From: Undaria pinnatifida
Lineage: Eukaryota; Sar; Phaeophyceae; Laminariales; Alariaceae
DNA length: 64,000 bases
Reading direction: 5' to 3'
NCBI GenBank assembly: GCA_012845835.1
Contig: JABAKD010000018.1
Coordinates: forward strand, 6,441,862 to 6,505,861
The notes under the pieces: generated by a model
What the model saw: only the letters and a program-made list of their open reading frames with translations
The model's database searches: none
Told to the model about the DNA's origin: nothing
In this document: piece after piece, positions 13,201-20,730 of the stretch
How the letters are laid out: every line of letters begins with the position of its first letter
Position numbering within the stretch: the first letter of the stretch is position 1
Translations under genes and position numbers: made by a program

Positions 13201-16104
13201 CGCGGGTCAGGCCAGGAGGCACTTACAAAACCCCGCGAATTAAGCCGGGTGGGGTCAGGAGGTGTTTGTAATAGAGTGTCAGTATAGCTGGCAATAGATT
13301 CGGTAAGGTAGCCCCGCGGAGTCATGGTCTATTGGACCACAAGAAGATTCTCTTGAACGTGAGCTCCTTCATAGGGTTGCAAATCTTGTGATGAGGCATT
13401 TAAGCCTCATCATCACGAGGTGTGGGGGAATCTATCCACCATTTTCATCCGTGGGGTACAGAGCCACTCGTGCGAGTGGCTCAAACACACCACTGAAAAT
13501 GGGGGTGTGATACTGCAATACCGTAGCCTTGGTATAGCCTCATTTTCGTTTGCTTCGAATAGCCGCATCTTCGATCCTCAATCCAATTCTGGATGTTTTG
13601 TTGACATTTTTTGATGGGCGGGTGATCTGCATCTACGACTATTCAGGGTGGGCTAATGTAGTAGAGTGTCAGTATATCTGGCAATATAAACGGTAAGATA
13701 GCCCGCGGAGTCATGGTCTAGTGGACCACAAGAAGATGCTCTTAAACGGAATATTCTTAGTGGAGCGGATAACCCGTGGAATCTAGCTAACTTATACCAC
13801 AAGAGCGTTCTCGGTAATGGAACGTTCTTTCTCTGGACAAGATGGATAGAAGTAAGCGCGTTAAGCGCTCATGGGAATATAGAACATCTAGGAGAACGTT
13901 CCTTGTACGTTTCATAGGTAAAGGTTCAGAAGAGAGCACAGCAGCAATGCTGGGGTGAAGCGAACTCTGTGAGCTTCACCCCACCCCCATGCTCTCACTC
14001 CTCCTCCTCCTCCTCCTCATCCTTCTCCTTTCCTGTCTCCTCGAGCTTCTCATAGCTCAGTGCCAATAATGAGAAATCTATAAAGAAGAACCGGTGCTGT
14101 CTCCAAGCGAAGCTGATCCCCCTACGTCCTTTCCCTCTCACCATCCGGCACCACGACTCTTTCACATGTTCCACATCCCGCGGGTCGAGTGGGGTCGGGT
14201 CAGGTGGTTTTCAAGTATTACGGGTCGGCCCGGGGGTCCGGGTCACCCATGACCCGATCTGACCGACCCGCGAGAGGGAATCCGACCCGTGGGAATGGAT
14301 GCCGTTTTTTGCAATGTGAAGAACCTCAGACGCCTGCTATGATACAGGGAGCGCTTTTGGGCGAAAAAAATCGGCTCCATAACCCAAAACCGTCGGAGAG
14401 GTAGCACTTTTTTGGCGAAAAATATTTGTTCTGAATGGCAAGAGGCTTCCGCATCCTAAAACCGCTGGAATGGGGATGCATTTTTCTTTTTTTTTTTGCA
14501 AGAAAGCTAGTGTGTCTTGTAATGCCCGGGGGCTACGGGTTTGTTCATCTGACGTTTTTTTTTGCACTTTTCGGTTTTCTCAACTTTTTTTTTTTTTTTT
14601 TTTTCGTGTTTGAGGGGGGCGGGGGGGGGGAGCGGATGGGGTGAGGTTTGGATAGAGCTCTTTCAGGTAACGAGCTGCCCCGGAAAAAAAAGAATCAGGA
14701 CTTTCCACGGGTCATGACCCGGCCCGCCGATCACGTCAGGAGGTTATCGAAATCTCGCGGGTCGAGTGGGATCGGGTCAGGAGGTGTTTGAAATCTCACG
14801 GGACGGGTCGGGTCGGGTCGGGTCGGGTCGGGTCGGGTCGGGTCGGGTCGGGTCGGGTCGGGTCGGGTCGGGTCGGGTCGGGTCGGGTCGGGTCGGGTCG
14901 GGTCGGGTCGGGTCGGGTCGGGTCGGGTCGGGTCGGGTCGGGTCGGGTCGGGTCGGGTCGGGTCGGGTCGGGTCGGGTCGGGTCGGGTCGGGTCGGGTCG
15001 GGTCGGGTCGGGTCGGGTCGGGTCGGGTCGGGTCGGGTCGGGTCGGGTCGGGTCGGGTCGGGTCGGGTCGAGTCGGGTCGGGTTGGGTCGGGTCAGGAGC
15101 TTTGGAAATCTCGCGGGTCGGGACGGGCTTCCTTGACTCGGCCTGACCCGTGAAACGCCGGAGGTCCTACATTACTGTGTGTGTTTTCACGATTGATGGA
15201 ACTATCGCTAACCCTATCCCTAACCCTAATCCCTAACCCATGCGAGATCATACCGGTTGGAGTGCCCCCTAACAACGTCACCGGGGTGAAGTGGTTGAAA
15301 AAAGGCAATAATGTGTATCCCTGGAAAAAATCCCTGAAAACAAACAACAATGGTTGGTGCCCCTCCGCCGTAGCATGCGGTCCTCGTGCGGCACCGTGAC
15401 AGCGACAATAAAAGTTGTAACGTTGCCAACTGGTGTGTACACGCCGCGCCAGAGGCGCACCAACCATTGTGTTTGAGTGAGGAGTGCTGCCGAAGTTTCT
15501 GAGCTCCTACCATAGCATTGAGGAGCTACAAAAAAAAATTCCCACCCGCAAAACGTGACTTCGAAAGGCATTCAATCGCGCAATCCGCAGCGCGAGCTTA
15601 AAAATGAACGGGATTGGCGGAGGTTAGCGCAACTCGACCAGCAAACTTCTAACGTGCGCTAGTCCTAAAATAAGTAAAGAATATACTCGTAAAGAGTATA
15701 TTTAGTGAAAAAACGGCAGTGCTCCGCGCTTAAGGATCTTAAAAATAGTAATATTTGGATCCCACAAAAAGCATCCCCTACACCGTGGGACGACTCTCGT
15801 CGAGACCGGACTCCAGACTTGCTATTTATTGTCTAGCCAGTCAACTCTCGCAGCCCTCGTGATTGAACCTCTTTCCTCCCTCCCACCCCCCCCCCCCGTC
15901 CCCGCACCACTCGCTCAAACGCGTTTTTCTTCCCGGTTTATTTGTCTCTTCTTCCCCCCCATGACCGTTCCACCCCTGCCCTCTCCGTGTCGGTTGCTCT
16001 GGATGAAACCGTCCCGCGTTCGAAACGGAGCACAGGTAGTGGCAACGAAGGTAATCGCGCCGTATCTGGGGAGCACCGTGCCAGGTCGTGCCATGGCCCG
16101 GTGA
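1094..16104 (+). CDS. TMEM231: TMEM231-like transition-zone membrane protein, 3' six exons
   Basis: TMEM231 is a two-pass membrane protein of the MKS/B9 complex at the ciliary transition zone, where it helps gate entry of membrane proteins into the cilium. Six exons read on the + strand (1094-1222, 6147-6273, 6491-6598, 10371-10555, 12745-12813, 16036-16104). They total 687 bases, or 228 residues plus a stop. Every splice junction is phase-compatible (0-0, 1-1, 1-1, 0-0, 0-0) and has GT/AG borders. In order, the product matches the animal family: an Asp-rich segment followed by LPL, the VDGDLTLRQ stretch (family: VNGDLRLQQ), a YAARN block, a long luminal segment with SLW, the second membrane helix, and a short tail starting VVATKV. 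Animal proteins are about 316 residues, so about 90 residues with the first helix should lie upstream. The introns are packed with repeats. Family recognition is from memory of the protein family, with no search run. Confidence 0.8.
1265..1622. repeat. (CCGAA)n microsatellite, about 358 bp
   Basis: Pure pentanucleotide repeat with one interruption near 1513, where a unit lacks an A. It lies just inside the intron after exon a. Both strands give long open frames (EPNRT, FGSVR) only because of the repeat. Confidence 0.98.
1949..2055. mobile_element. 107-bp palindromic mini-MITE
   Basis: The terminal 28 bases (ATTACGGGGGACC...) recur as an exact reverse complement at the other end, with about 50 A/T-rich bases between. 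It has no coding capacity. The short AT-rich flanks do not give a clear target-site duplication. Confidence 0.8.
2395..3174. mobile_element. Non-autonomous DNA transposon with TTTTCGACTG subterminal motifs
   Basis: The left end GGCCATTTCTTATGCAGTCG matches the reverse complement of the right end GGCCATTTCTTACGCAGTCG. Both ends are crowded with the motif TTTTCGACTG/CAGTCGAAAA, more than ten copies in both orientations. The central 420 bases are GC-rich and have no intact coding frame. Clustered subterminal motifs are typical of transposase-binding sites in DNA transposons (established knowledge). Confidence 0.75.
3225..3353 (-). mobile_element. MITE family A, 5' fragment
   Basis: Contains the family order in reverse: CCCGACGATTTT, AAGGAGCCCC, then a terminal ATCGTAGCGTGCG. 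The stretch ACCTTAATACCTATACC shows a short duplication near the end. Confidence 0.6.
3903..4200. mobile_element. Inverted-terminus element J with C/G runs
   Basis: Starts near GATTCTACGGTTGCC plus a C-run and ends in a G-run plus GGCTACC. A related copy at 48,618-48,885 shares GGCTACTCGACAC, AAACCGGCGATTT and GGCTACCGTAGGACGACTC. A perfect 24-bp palindrome lies at 3942-3965. Confidence 0.5.
4287..4760. mobile_element. Two adjoining MITE family A copies in opposite orientation
   Basis: Bases 4287-4445 follow the + orientation (GGGTTCCTTAACCCC, AATCGTCGGGAAA, CACGGGGTCGTTCATTGGG). Bases 4480-4760 follow the reverse order, beginning CGATATAGAGGTGCACCAC and ending ACGGTATACC. Both are diverged. 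Confidence 0.6.
4859..5210 (+). mobile_element. MITE family A, full length, 3' end triplicated
   Basis: Begins GACGCGTGCCACGGTAGAGG and ends CTCTGTCGTAACGCGCGTC, so the terminal inverted repeats are present. The last segment (AGTATTAGAAAAAAAGTG plus CACCTCTATCGTAG) occurs three times in tandem. Confidence 0.8.
5220..5480. repeat. Dispersed repeat family G copy
   Basis: Contains CTTTTCAATCGCGTAACCCG, AGTAGTCCTA and GAGGAGCTCAACC. Related pieces lie near 2160-2290, 15,490-15,680 and 50,140-50,520. No coding frame is conserved among them. Confidence 0.5.
5583..5875 (-). mobile_element. MITE family A, full length
   Basis: Begins GACGCGTGCTACGATAGAG and ends AAAAAAAGGTATACCTCTAT. The inner order (GGATGAACAATCCCACGGCC, CCCGACGATTTTGGGTTAAG) is the reverse of the + copies. 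Confidence 0.8.
6147..6273 (+). CDS. TMEM231: TMEM231 exon b
   Basis: This exon has 127 bases, starts in phase 0 and ends in phase 1. It reads DRAKVEMDTMAYVEHGG, then GASLQVDGDLTLRQ and ends WPLSVYG. This is the conserved luminal block that in animals contains VNGDLRLQQ. The acceptor is GCCGCCAG and the donor GTG|GTGAGC. It is separated from the next exon by a 217-base intron, the only short intron of the gene here. Confidence 0.8.
6491..6598 (+). CDS. TMEM231: TMEM231 exon c
   Basis: This exon has 108 bases, phase 1 at both ends. It encodes YTYPYLDDPILDPGTV, then HQALFANLLARYAARN, corresponding to the family segment that ends YQERN. The donor is AATT|GTGAGT, followed by an in-frame TAG. The acceptor CGTCAG has a modest pyrimidine tract. 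An alternative acceptor at 6461-6462 (CTCTCTAG) has a better tract but gives the wrong phase with exon b. Confidence 0.75.
6868..6900. repeat. Short interstitial telomere-like repeat
   Basis: Three to four CCCTAA units (CAACCCTAACCCTAACCCTG) inside a TMEM231 intron. Confidence 0.7.
7612..8217 (+). mobile_element. MITE family A with internal 42-bp tandem array
   Basis: The element has the family 5' end (ACGCTACGATAGATAGAGG, GGTATACC) and 3' end (ACCCTCTATCGTAGCGCGCG). Between 7718 and about 8056 the segment GTCGGAAATAGGTCATTTTG plus TCTTTTTTGCATGATGATTCTC is repeated about eight times with a period of 42 bases. In other copies this segment occurs once. Confidence 0.9.
8384..9670 (+). mobile_element. 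MITE family A whose 5' end became a 17-unit satellite
   Basis: Seventeen units of about 65-68 bp run from 8384 to about 9505. Each unit carries GGGGGTATTAAGGTATACC, a T-run, TGGCGAAAGCGTTT, CTGGATGACGGCGCTCCTTC and ACC. This is the first 65 bases of the MITE, amplified. After the last unit the normal MITE interior follows (AAAATCGTCGGAGC, CATGCATGGGGATGGTTCATC) up to about 9670. A (TG)n run precedes the array at 8302-8322. Confidence 0.9.
9890..9960 (+). pseudogene. Decayed partial duplicate of TMEM231 exon d
   Basis: The T-rich tract, CAG acceptor and following sequence (CTCGACTTCCGAGCCGAGAT) closely resemble the start of exon d at 10362-10420. Here there is one extra C, which shifts the frame. 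Similarity fades after about 60 bases. It lies 480 bases upstream of the real exon, inside the same intron. Confidence 0.5.
10371..10555 (+). CDS. TMEM231: TMEM231 exon d
   Basis: This exon has 185 bases, starts in phase 1 and ends in phase 0. It encodes TLDFEPRYSLWERDPS, then RVFNLTAVVRINQQPV and YTPPISEVLQAGWTK. The animal counterpart carries NDPNPIWLVGRA, then INAIIRYPVEVI and FWEMVKFAWVQY, and aligns without large gaps. NLT is a potential N-glycosylation site on the luminal side. The acceptor is TATTGACAG after a T-rich tract; the donor is AAAG|GTGTGT. Confidence 0.8.
10953..11430 (+). mobile_element. MITE family A with duplicated 5' end
   Basis: Terminal GACGCGAGTTACGATAGAGG is followed by two successive copies of the GGTATACCGTTTTTTGGCG...CGTCGGGAAAAG segment, then the interior (GTCATGGGATTTTTCATTCC) and a weak 3' end near 11,400 (CCTCTGTCGTATC). 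Confidence 0.7.
11655..11846 (+). mobile_element. MITE family A, 3' part
   Basis: Contains AAAACGTCGGGAAA, GATTTTTTCATCCGGT, TTCTCCAATTCGGTTTTTGG and the end CAACTCTAGAGTAGCACGCG. The 5' end is replaced by another dispersed fragment. Confidence 0.7.
11862..12340. repeat. Palindrome and poly-C repeat pieces
   Basis: GGTCACTCCCGCGAGTGACC is followed by a long C-run. A second C-rich stretch at 12,260-12,290 is followed by GGTTCCTTGTGGTCTAATGC and TGCGATATGGA. The same order occurs at 790-880. No exon was found between. Confidence 0.5.
12745..12813 (+). CDS. TMEM231: TMEM231 exon e (second membrane helix)
   Basis: This exon has 23 codons, phase 0 at both ends. It reads YVVMLAIIVFLVDALSAFIF then RHQ. 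This is a single hydrophobic helix followed by a basic residue, matching the C-terminal helix and FVFQNQ of the family. The acceptor is GTTGCTTAG and the donor CCAA|GTGAGT. Confidence 0.8.
13267..13380 (+). mobile_element. LTR-like fragment (5' part)
   Basis: Begins TGTAATAGAGTGTCAGTATA and follows the two longer copies at 13,657 and 47,250 as far as AAGAAGATTCTCTTGAACG. Confidence 0.5.
13657..14010 (+). mobile_element. LTR-like element, possible solo LTR
   Basis: Begins TGTAGTAGAGTGTCAGTATA. It is closely similar to 47,250-47,600 through GAGGAGAACG-type sequence, AAGCGCGTTAAGCGCTCATG and GGGGTGAAGCGAACTCTGTG. The TGTA start fits the usual LTR terminus, but no internal retrotransposon genes are adjacent. 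It is followed by a CTC-rich stretch. Confidence 0.45.
14168..14290 (+). repeat. Repeat family D copy without pentamer expansion
   Basis: Contains GGTCGAGTGGGGTCGGGTCA, GGTGGTTTTCAAGTATTACG and GACCCGCGAG. It shares this frame with the copies at 14,710-15,150 and 57,655-57,825. Confidence 0.55.
14328..14625 (+). mobile_element. Diverged MITE family A copy
   Basis: Shows CGCCTGCTATGATACAGG, two GCGAAAAA/CCAAAACCGTCGG-like blocks and a long T-run. Termini are poorly preserved. Confidence 0.45.
14800..15095 (+). repeat. (GGGTC)n microsatellite inside repeat family D
   Basis: About 59 pentamer units with few substitutions (A at about 15,071, T at about 15,084). Flanks match family D (GGTCAGGAGGTGTTTGAAAT on the left, AAATCTCGCGGGTCGGGACG on the right). 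Confidence 0.95.
15158..15330 (+). repeat. Dispersed element with embedded telomere-like repeats
   Basis: GATGGAACTA precedes several CCCTAA units. GTGCCCCCTAACAACGTCAC and GGTTGAAAAAA follow. A second copy lies at 50,185-50,330 with the same order. Confidence 0.7.
16036..16104 (+). CDS. TMEM231: TMEM231 terminal exon f
   Basis: This exon has 22 codons plus TGA and begins in phase 0 with VVATKVIAPYLG. The animal protein continues after FQNQ with VVTTIPV, so the join is expected. The acceptor is GGAGCACAG, with a weak pyrimidine tract. The preceding intron is 3.2 kb and contains LTR-like copies, a MITE and the (GGGTC)n tract. Confidence 0.65.
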   Translation, partial: VVATKVIAPYLGSTVPGRAMAR

Positions 16105-16693
16105 CCCCTTGGAGAGCTGATTTGGATATTGTATTTGCTGGCGATGGAGTCGGTAACAACGCCCATCCCTGCCTTCTACGTGCGCGAGGTTGTTTGTTTT
16201 TATTTGTTCGTTTTTGTTTTCGTTTTCGTTTCCGTTTTCGTTTTCACTTTTGATCTTGTTTCTCTCTTGTTTTTCCTTTTTTCTCGCTTGTTTTTTCGTC
16301 TGTCTTTCTTTTTTGTTTCTTTCGTTCTTTGGGATTACCGCTGGGGATGTCTGTTGGGGAGTTAGACGCCGAATATCTGGCTGCGCGTTGTCAGATGGCA
16401 AATCTTGACCCATGCACGTTTGATGAGGGGTGACGACACCTAGTTTTGATCACGGTGCGCTGACGCGAACTACGATAGATGCAGCACTTTCTGTTCTTTT
16501 TTTTTGGACGACGCGGCTCCTTAATGCCTTTGCAACTCTCGAAACCCCTTTTTAAGAGGGAAACATTACGTGAAATTAATATAGGGAAGGGTTTGGGGCT
16601 CTACCCCCGGCGGGCACATGCTACGGCAGTACGAGTAGAGGCAGCACCTTTTGTTTGTTTGGGCGAAACAAAACCAATTAGTTTCTGGATTTC

Positions 16694-16963
16694 GATGCGC
16701 GCTACGATAGAGGTGCCCTCCTATTTTTTTCTTAATACTACCCTTCAATTTGGGAGCTTAAGACCTCACCTAAAACACTGATTTGAACGGAAATAAAGCT
16801 GCTACCGGATGGAAAAATCCCATGCCCTAGGTAAGTACACACCGCGAAAATCATGCACAAAAAAAATTGGACGGAATTCTGACGAAGTTTGGGGTTAAGG
16901 AGCCCGGTAATTCAAAAAATATTTTCGCCAAAAAAAAAGTATACCTCAATCGTAGCACGCGTT
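16694..16963 (-). mobile_element. MITE family A, full length
   Basis: Begins GCGCGCTACGATAGAGGTG and ends TATACCTCAATCGTAGCACGCG. The interior (GGGAGCTTAAGACCTCACC, CTACCGGATGGAAAAATCCC) is in reverse family order. Confidence 0.85.
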
Positions 16964-17439
16964 TTTTTTTCTTTTAACTCCTTCAAGCCCAATATCGCTG
17001 GAATTTCACTTCGTTTGCATGTTTGCATGTTTTTTTCTTGTTTTATGTATGTACTTCGAAGTTTATATTTACCTATTCCACAGATGCGGGTTGAACAGTT
17101 CCCTTGCGCAGAATAAGGCTAAACATCTCGGTCCTGTTTGACCCCGGCATTAGCAGGGGAGTCCCCGGACTGTGACCTTCACGAGGGTATACACACCCCG
17201 TAATACGCGCGATCGAAGTATCACACGCAAGCTCCCTTGCAAAACTGAGTTTTCATCGAAAATCCTTTTTTTGGTCGATCTCGGAGCGCTGAAGCGTAGT
17301 ATTTTTTCATTTATCATTTTTCATTATTTCTTGCTTTTATTTCTTGTTTTTCTTACTTAATACCCAAGACGTACGTGTACAAGTACGAGCTTTGTTTCTC
17401 GTCGGGTTGAGCGCCCTTGTTTTTTTCTCTAAAAAATCA

Positions 17440-17738
17440 GTTCTTTTACGATAGCCTAGAGGTATGCCTTTTTTTGGCGAAAATGGTTTCTGAATGACGG
17501 GGGCTCCTTGAACCAAAATCGTCAGAAAAAAATAATAATAGGCCATTTTATTCATGTTTTTTGGGCATGATTCTCGTGTTGTGTATCTAGGCCATCATGC
17601 GATTTTTTGATCCTGTAGCAGTTTTTACTTTTTCTCTAACAAAACCAGTTTTTTGGGAGAGAGGTCTTAAGCCTCCCATATTGAGGGGTAGTGTTAGAAA
17701 AAAAGTGGCAATGCACCTCTATCGTAGCACGCGTCACC
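17440..17738 (+). mobile_element. MITE family A, full length
   Basis: Runs from TTACGATAGCCTAGAGGT to CACCTCTATCGTAGCACGCG. It is the best preserved + copy, with GGCGAAAATGGTTTCTGAAT, AAAATCGTCAG, TTGTGTATCTAGGCCATC and GGTCTTAAGC in order. It lies about 130 bases upstream of the duplicated block. Confidence 0.85.
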
Positions 17739-17851
17739 TGCAGTGGGGTCACTATTATTAGGACGTTCCCCCCCTTTTTTTTTGCACCATTATGGTTCGA
17801 GGTCACTCGCGCGAGAGCAACCCCCCTGTTCCTTGTCTTATTTTGTTTCTC

Positions 17852-18304
17852 CTATACGTATATCGTGGGAACGCTCATGCCAAATACACGTCCCGAAGAC
17901 GTCCGCCCACATGAACACCAAAGAAATATACTAGGCTGGCAGATTGTCGATGTTGCTGTGGTGGATGTGAGTGAAAGCTTTGATGATGATGCTGAGGTGT
18001 AGACGTTGATGATGGCCGTGACGCATGTGATGATGATGGCGATGGTGGACCGTTCTCTCGTGGTCGTTTTGCCTCGGTTCTGCTCGATACACATCACTGC
18101 AAAACATATATCCGCCTCCATGAACACCGTTTGAGGAAATAACTTGACCCCCTTAGCAACCGCGGGCGCTAGTACTACTACATATCTGCGTGCGACGGCT
18201 ATGGATGTCAGCCTCACGTACTCCATAAGCACAGCCATGGTTGTTCCATCCATCCTATGGCTCGCCACCCCTTCCACTCGGAAGAAGTGCATCGTGTACC
18301 GCAA
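17852..18304 (-). CDS. Unrecognised open frame (duplicated unit, copy 1)
   Basis: A 150-codon frame with a readable N-terminal half (MHFFRVEGVASH, ARRYVVVLAPAVAKG, VKLFPQTVFMEADICFAV) and a Ser/Thr/Ile-rich second half. The equivalent frame in copy 2 stays open with no indels over 450 bases. There is no clear acceptor upstream, and an in-frame stop immediately precedes the conserved part. The only in-frame ATGs are internal. No family was recognised, and it may be non-coding. Confidence 0.25.
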   Translation of the reverse strand: MRYTMHFFRVEGVASHRMDGTTMAVLMEYVRLTSIAVARRYVVVLAPAVAKGVKLFPQTVFMEADICFAVMCIEQNRGKTTTRERSTIAIIITCVTAIINVYTSASSSKLSLTSTTATSTICQPSIFLWCSCGRTSSGRVFGMSVPTIYV

Positions 18305-19451
18305 ATCCTCCGTGCCCGCCGCCCACAGGCGAGTTTAGTAAGCTGTTAGTCATTGGCGCTGGCGTCAACACCAGTCTTCCTTTGCCACCCCTCTCTAGAA
18401 CGCTCGGGAACAGGAAGCCTGACCCCTCCGCGAGTGATTATTGCATGGGTTCCGCTGACTGTAAATACTCGACCACGGCCGCGACCGCACGACCGTCGTG
18501 GCAGTCCAAATTCTTCCTCAGCACAGCTGATTGGGGGGACCTTCGCAACGCCGTATTGATAAAGTTCATTTTGATTCGATATGCAGTCAGTTTTTTCGTT
18601 TCCCGGTGTGATTGGGGGTCTCCCGTGTGGAACATATCTGGTATGTGTGTTTCTGTCTGTCTGTCCATTTGAGCAATGTATACGCATCTTAGCGGAATAA
18701 TCTATAGCATCAGCATATCAATTAGCCAATCCACGCCTCATAGCAAGTATCTGGTACAATTGAGCCAATCTTCGAATGAACGCCATCCATTTGCACTTCT
18801 CCCCCGGATGATGTATGTTCGATAGATACAGTACATTCGAGGTACCGTCTGGATCCATGTGTTCACAGGACGCGATGGTGACATCAGCAATGCCAATATC
18901 CTGTGTACGGACGACACGATATGCATTACGGGAACGTTCACGGGTGATCGACGTTCAAGCGCATGCCGCACATTGTCGAATGACAAAATACACATTACAA
19001 ATAGGTTACTTTCAAAATAGCATGTGGTGTTTTGACGCCACCACACCTTCATATATAAATGTACAAGTTTCAAAAAGCAAAAATACCTACAGAAGATTCA
19101 ACCATGCCCGTATATCAAGAACACTTCTGCAGTTGTGCTCGGCTCGAACCGATTATGGTGATGCTTCAGCCTTGTGTACCCGCCTGTCCAAATATCAAAC
19201 CCTTCAATACTCCTGCCCCCCCTTCCCTACCCTCCTCCTCCCTGCTAGCCTCTTGAAAACAACATTTGCAGAACACCGTGTGTATTGCGCAGCTGCAAGC
19301 ACATTTGTCGGTGGCGTGTTCCACGACAGCTAGCTTTTACCAACGTAAGCAATACCCGCTGCCGCCGTATACTATGCCAGGCCACAACAGTCAGTTGTAA
19401 TCGCTCTTTTTGTTATTGATAGACGAGTGCACAAGTGCGTGATGCGGCGTT

Positions 19452-19763
19452 CTAGTCAGGTTGATACTTCGGGCAATGACCTGCACACTCAAGCGACCCG
19501 TTCTCCGCCAGCGCCATTTGGTACCGAACGACGTTATCCACCGTCTTGACCTGTTCATCGACCCTTGTTTCCATCGCTGCCGTCGGTTCTTCGACCTGGC
19601 TTGAAAATGTGTCCACGAGGTTTCGCGATTCTGCTGCCGTTGCCTTGACTTGTTGCCTCGACCTTGCCACAACTGGCCCCGACACGAGCACTGCCGTCTT
19701 TGCATCGAGCTGGCTTGACATTGTCGCGGCCTGGCGGCGTTGGCGAGCGACCCGAGGCACTCC
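19452..19763 (-). CDS. Probable 3' exon of a helical protein, copy 1
   Basis: Acceptor CGCACAG, then 103 codons and TAG. The product is polar and probably helical (RQAATMSSQL, QQVKATAAESRNLVD, FSSQVEEPTAAMETRV, DEQVKTVDNVVRY), like a coiled-coil segment. Copy 2 has a 3-base in-frame insertion at ATAxAESRN, which suggests past coding constraint. The last 12 or so residues differ from copy 2 because of a 94-base indel. No family was recognised. It could be a downstream exon of the zinc-finger/UIM gene only if that gene's stop at 20,408 is bypassed by alternative splicing. Confidence 0.4.
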   Translation of the reverse strand, partial: GVPRVARQRRQAATMSSQLDAKTAVLVSGPVVARSRQQVKATAAESRNLVDTFSSQVEEPTAAMETRVDEQVKTVDNVVRYQMALAENGSLECAGHCPKYQPD

Positions 19764-20407
19764 CTGTGCGAAACGGGCACGTATAGGCAGACGTGTTTGA
19801 AGAAGTTGCTGTTGTTGGCGGTCTCTGTTGGCGATAAAGCCCTACCCGCTCAGCCACTGAGCCACGTGACCAAGTGTGGATATAGCTACCAGGTATGTAA
19901 CCAACATGTGTGTTTCGTGGGTTTGAATCTCATCGACGTCATATTTAATATTTTCAAAGTGTGCGTGCTTTTGAATGCTATCAATATGGATATTGTTGTA
20001 CATCATGTATATTGTTGGGTACATAGCAGTATCCACCGACCTAGTCCGCAACGTGACAAAACAGAGCTTAGTGGGAAGTGCCTTGCAACCAACATCATGA
20101 CATAACATCATCGCCATACTTTACTGTAGCTCGTGGTCACAAGAGGGAGCGATTCCTTCATCGGCCAGCACGAAATAGTCATCACCCGTCAGAGTTGGCA
20201 AAGATAAATAGGCTTTTCGGGAAAGCATTAGACCTGCCGAACACGAAATTACAACGAAGAAGAAAAGCACTCACAGCAGTGCAAGATAAGCATTCCGTGG
20301 GCATAAACCCCTTTCGAGCTGCACCCGAATTCTGTGGGATCGACTACTTCAAATTAGAGTACAATCCGTTTGGGAGGGGTAGAAGGTCCTAGGGAGGCAA
20401 CAACGAG

Positions 20408-20730
20408 CTACGGATTTAACCGAGGGCAATCATGATGAAACACTTTGAATCTATGCGATTTCATATGTTGATAAGGAGCAAATAGCTGTCTAGTTAAAAG
20501 ATTTCTGCAGGAAACCTCACCACCAGACAGGACGGGTGTGTTCGTGCCTGCTGCCAAGGCAGTATGGAGCTCAAGCGACGCAGCCATCGCCTGCCGCAAA
20601 TCCTCCTCGAAATCTTCATCCGATAATTTTCCCTCCTCCTCTTCTTGAACTCCCGGCTCGTGGCTGTTATCATCACCATGATCGTCATCGTCGTCATCTT
20701 CATCATCGTCTTCGAAAGCAGCAAATCTTC
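20408..20730 (-). CDS. Acidic/UIM terminal exon, copy 1
   Basis: Acceptor GGCACAG in phase 1, matching the zinc-finger exon donor. Starts RFAAFEDDDEDDDDDD. The UIM follows EEEEGKLSDED. Ends HHDCPRLNP and TAG. 323 bases, as in copy 2. Confidence 0.65.

Larger units (their letters stand above)
16105..17866. other. Repeat-rich spacer after TMEM231
   Basis: Holds pyrimidine-rich low-complexity sequence (16,190-16,330), a dispersed fragment (16,545-16,605), two full MITE copies annotated separately, and a degenerate palindrome plus C-run at 17,800-17,830. No exon was recognised. Confidence 0.5.

Noticed and set aside
14766-15153. GRVGSGRVGS frames
   Set aside because: Caused by the (GGGTC)n tract.
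20078-20392. 104-codon + frame in copy 1
   Set aside because: The equivalent in copy 2 has an in-frame stop (LPNTRL then stop), and the frame lies opposite or beside the - strand gene.
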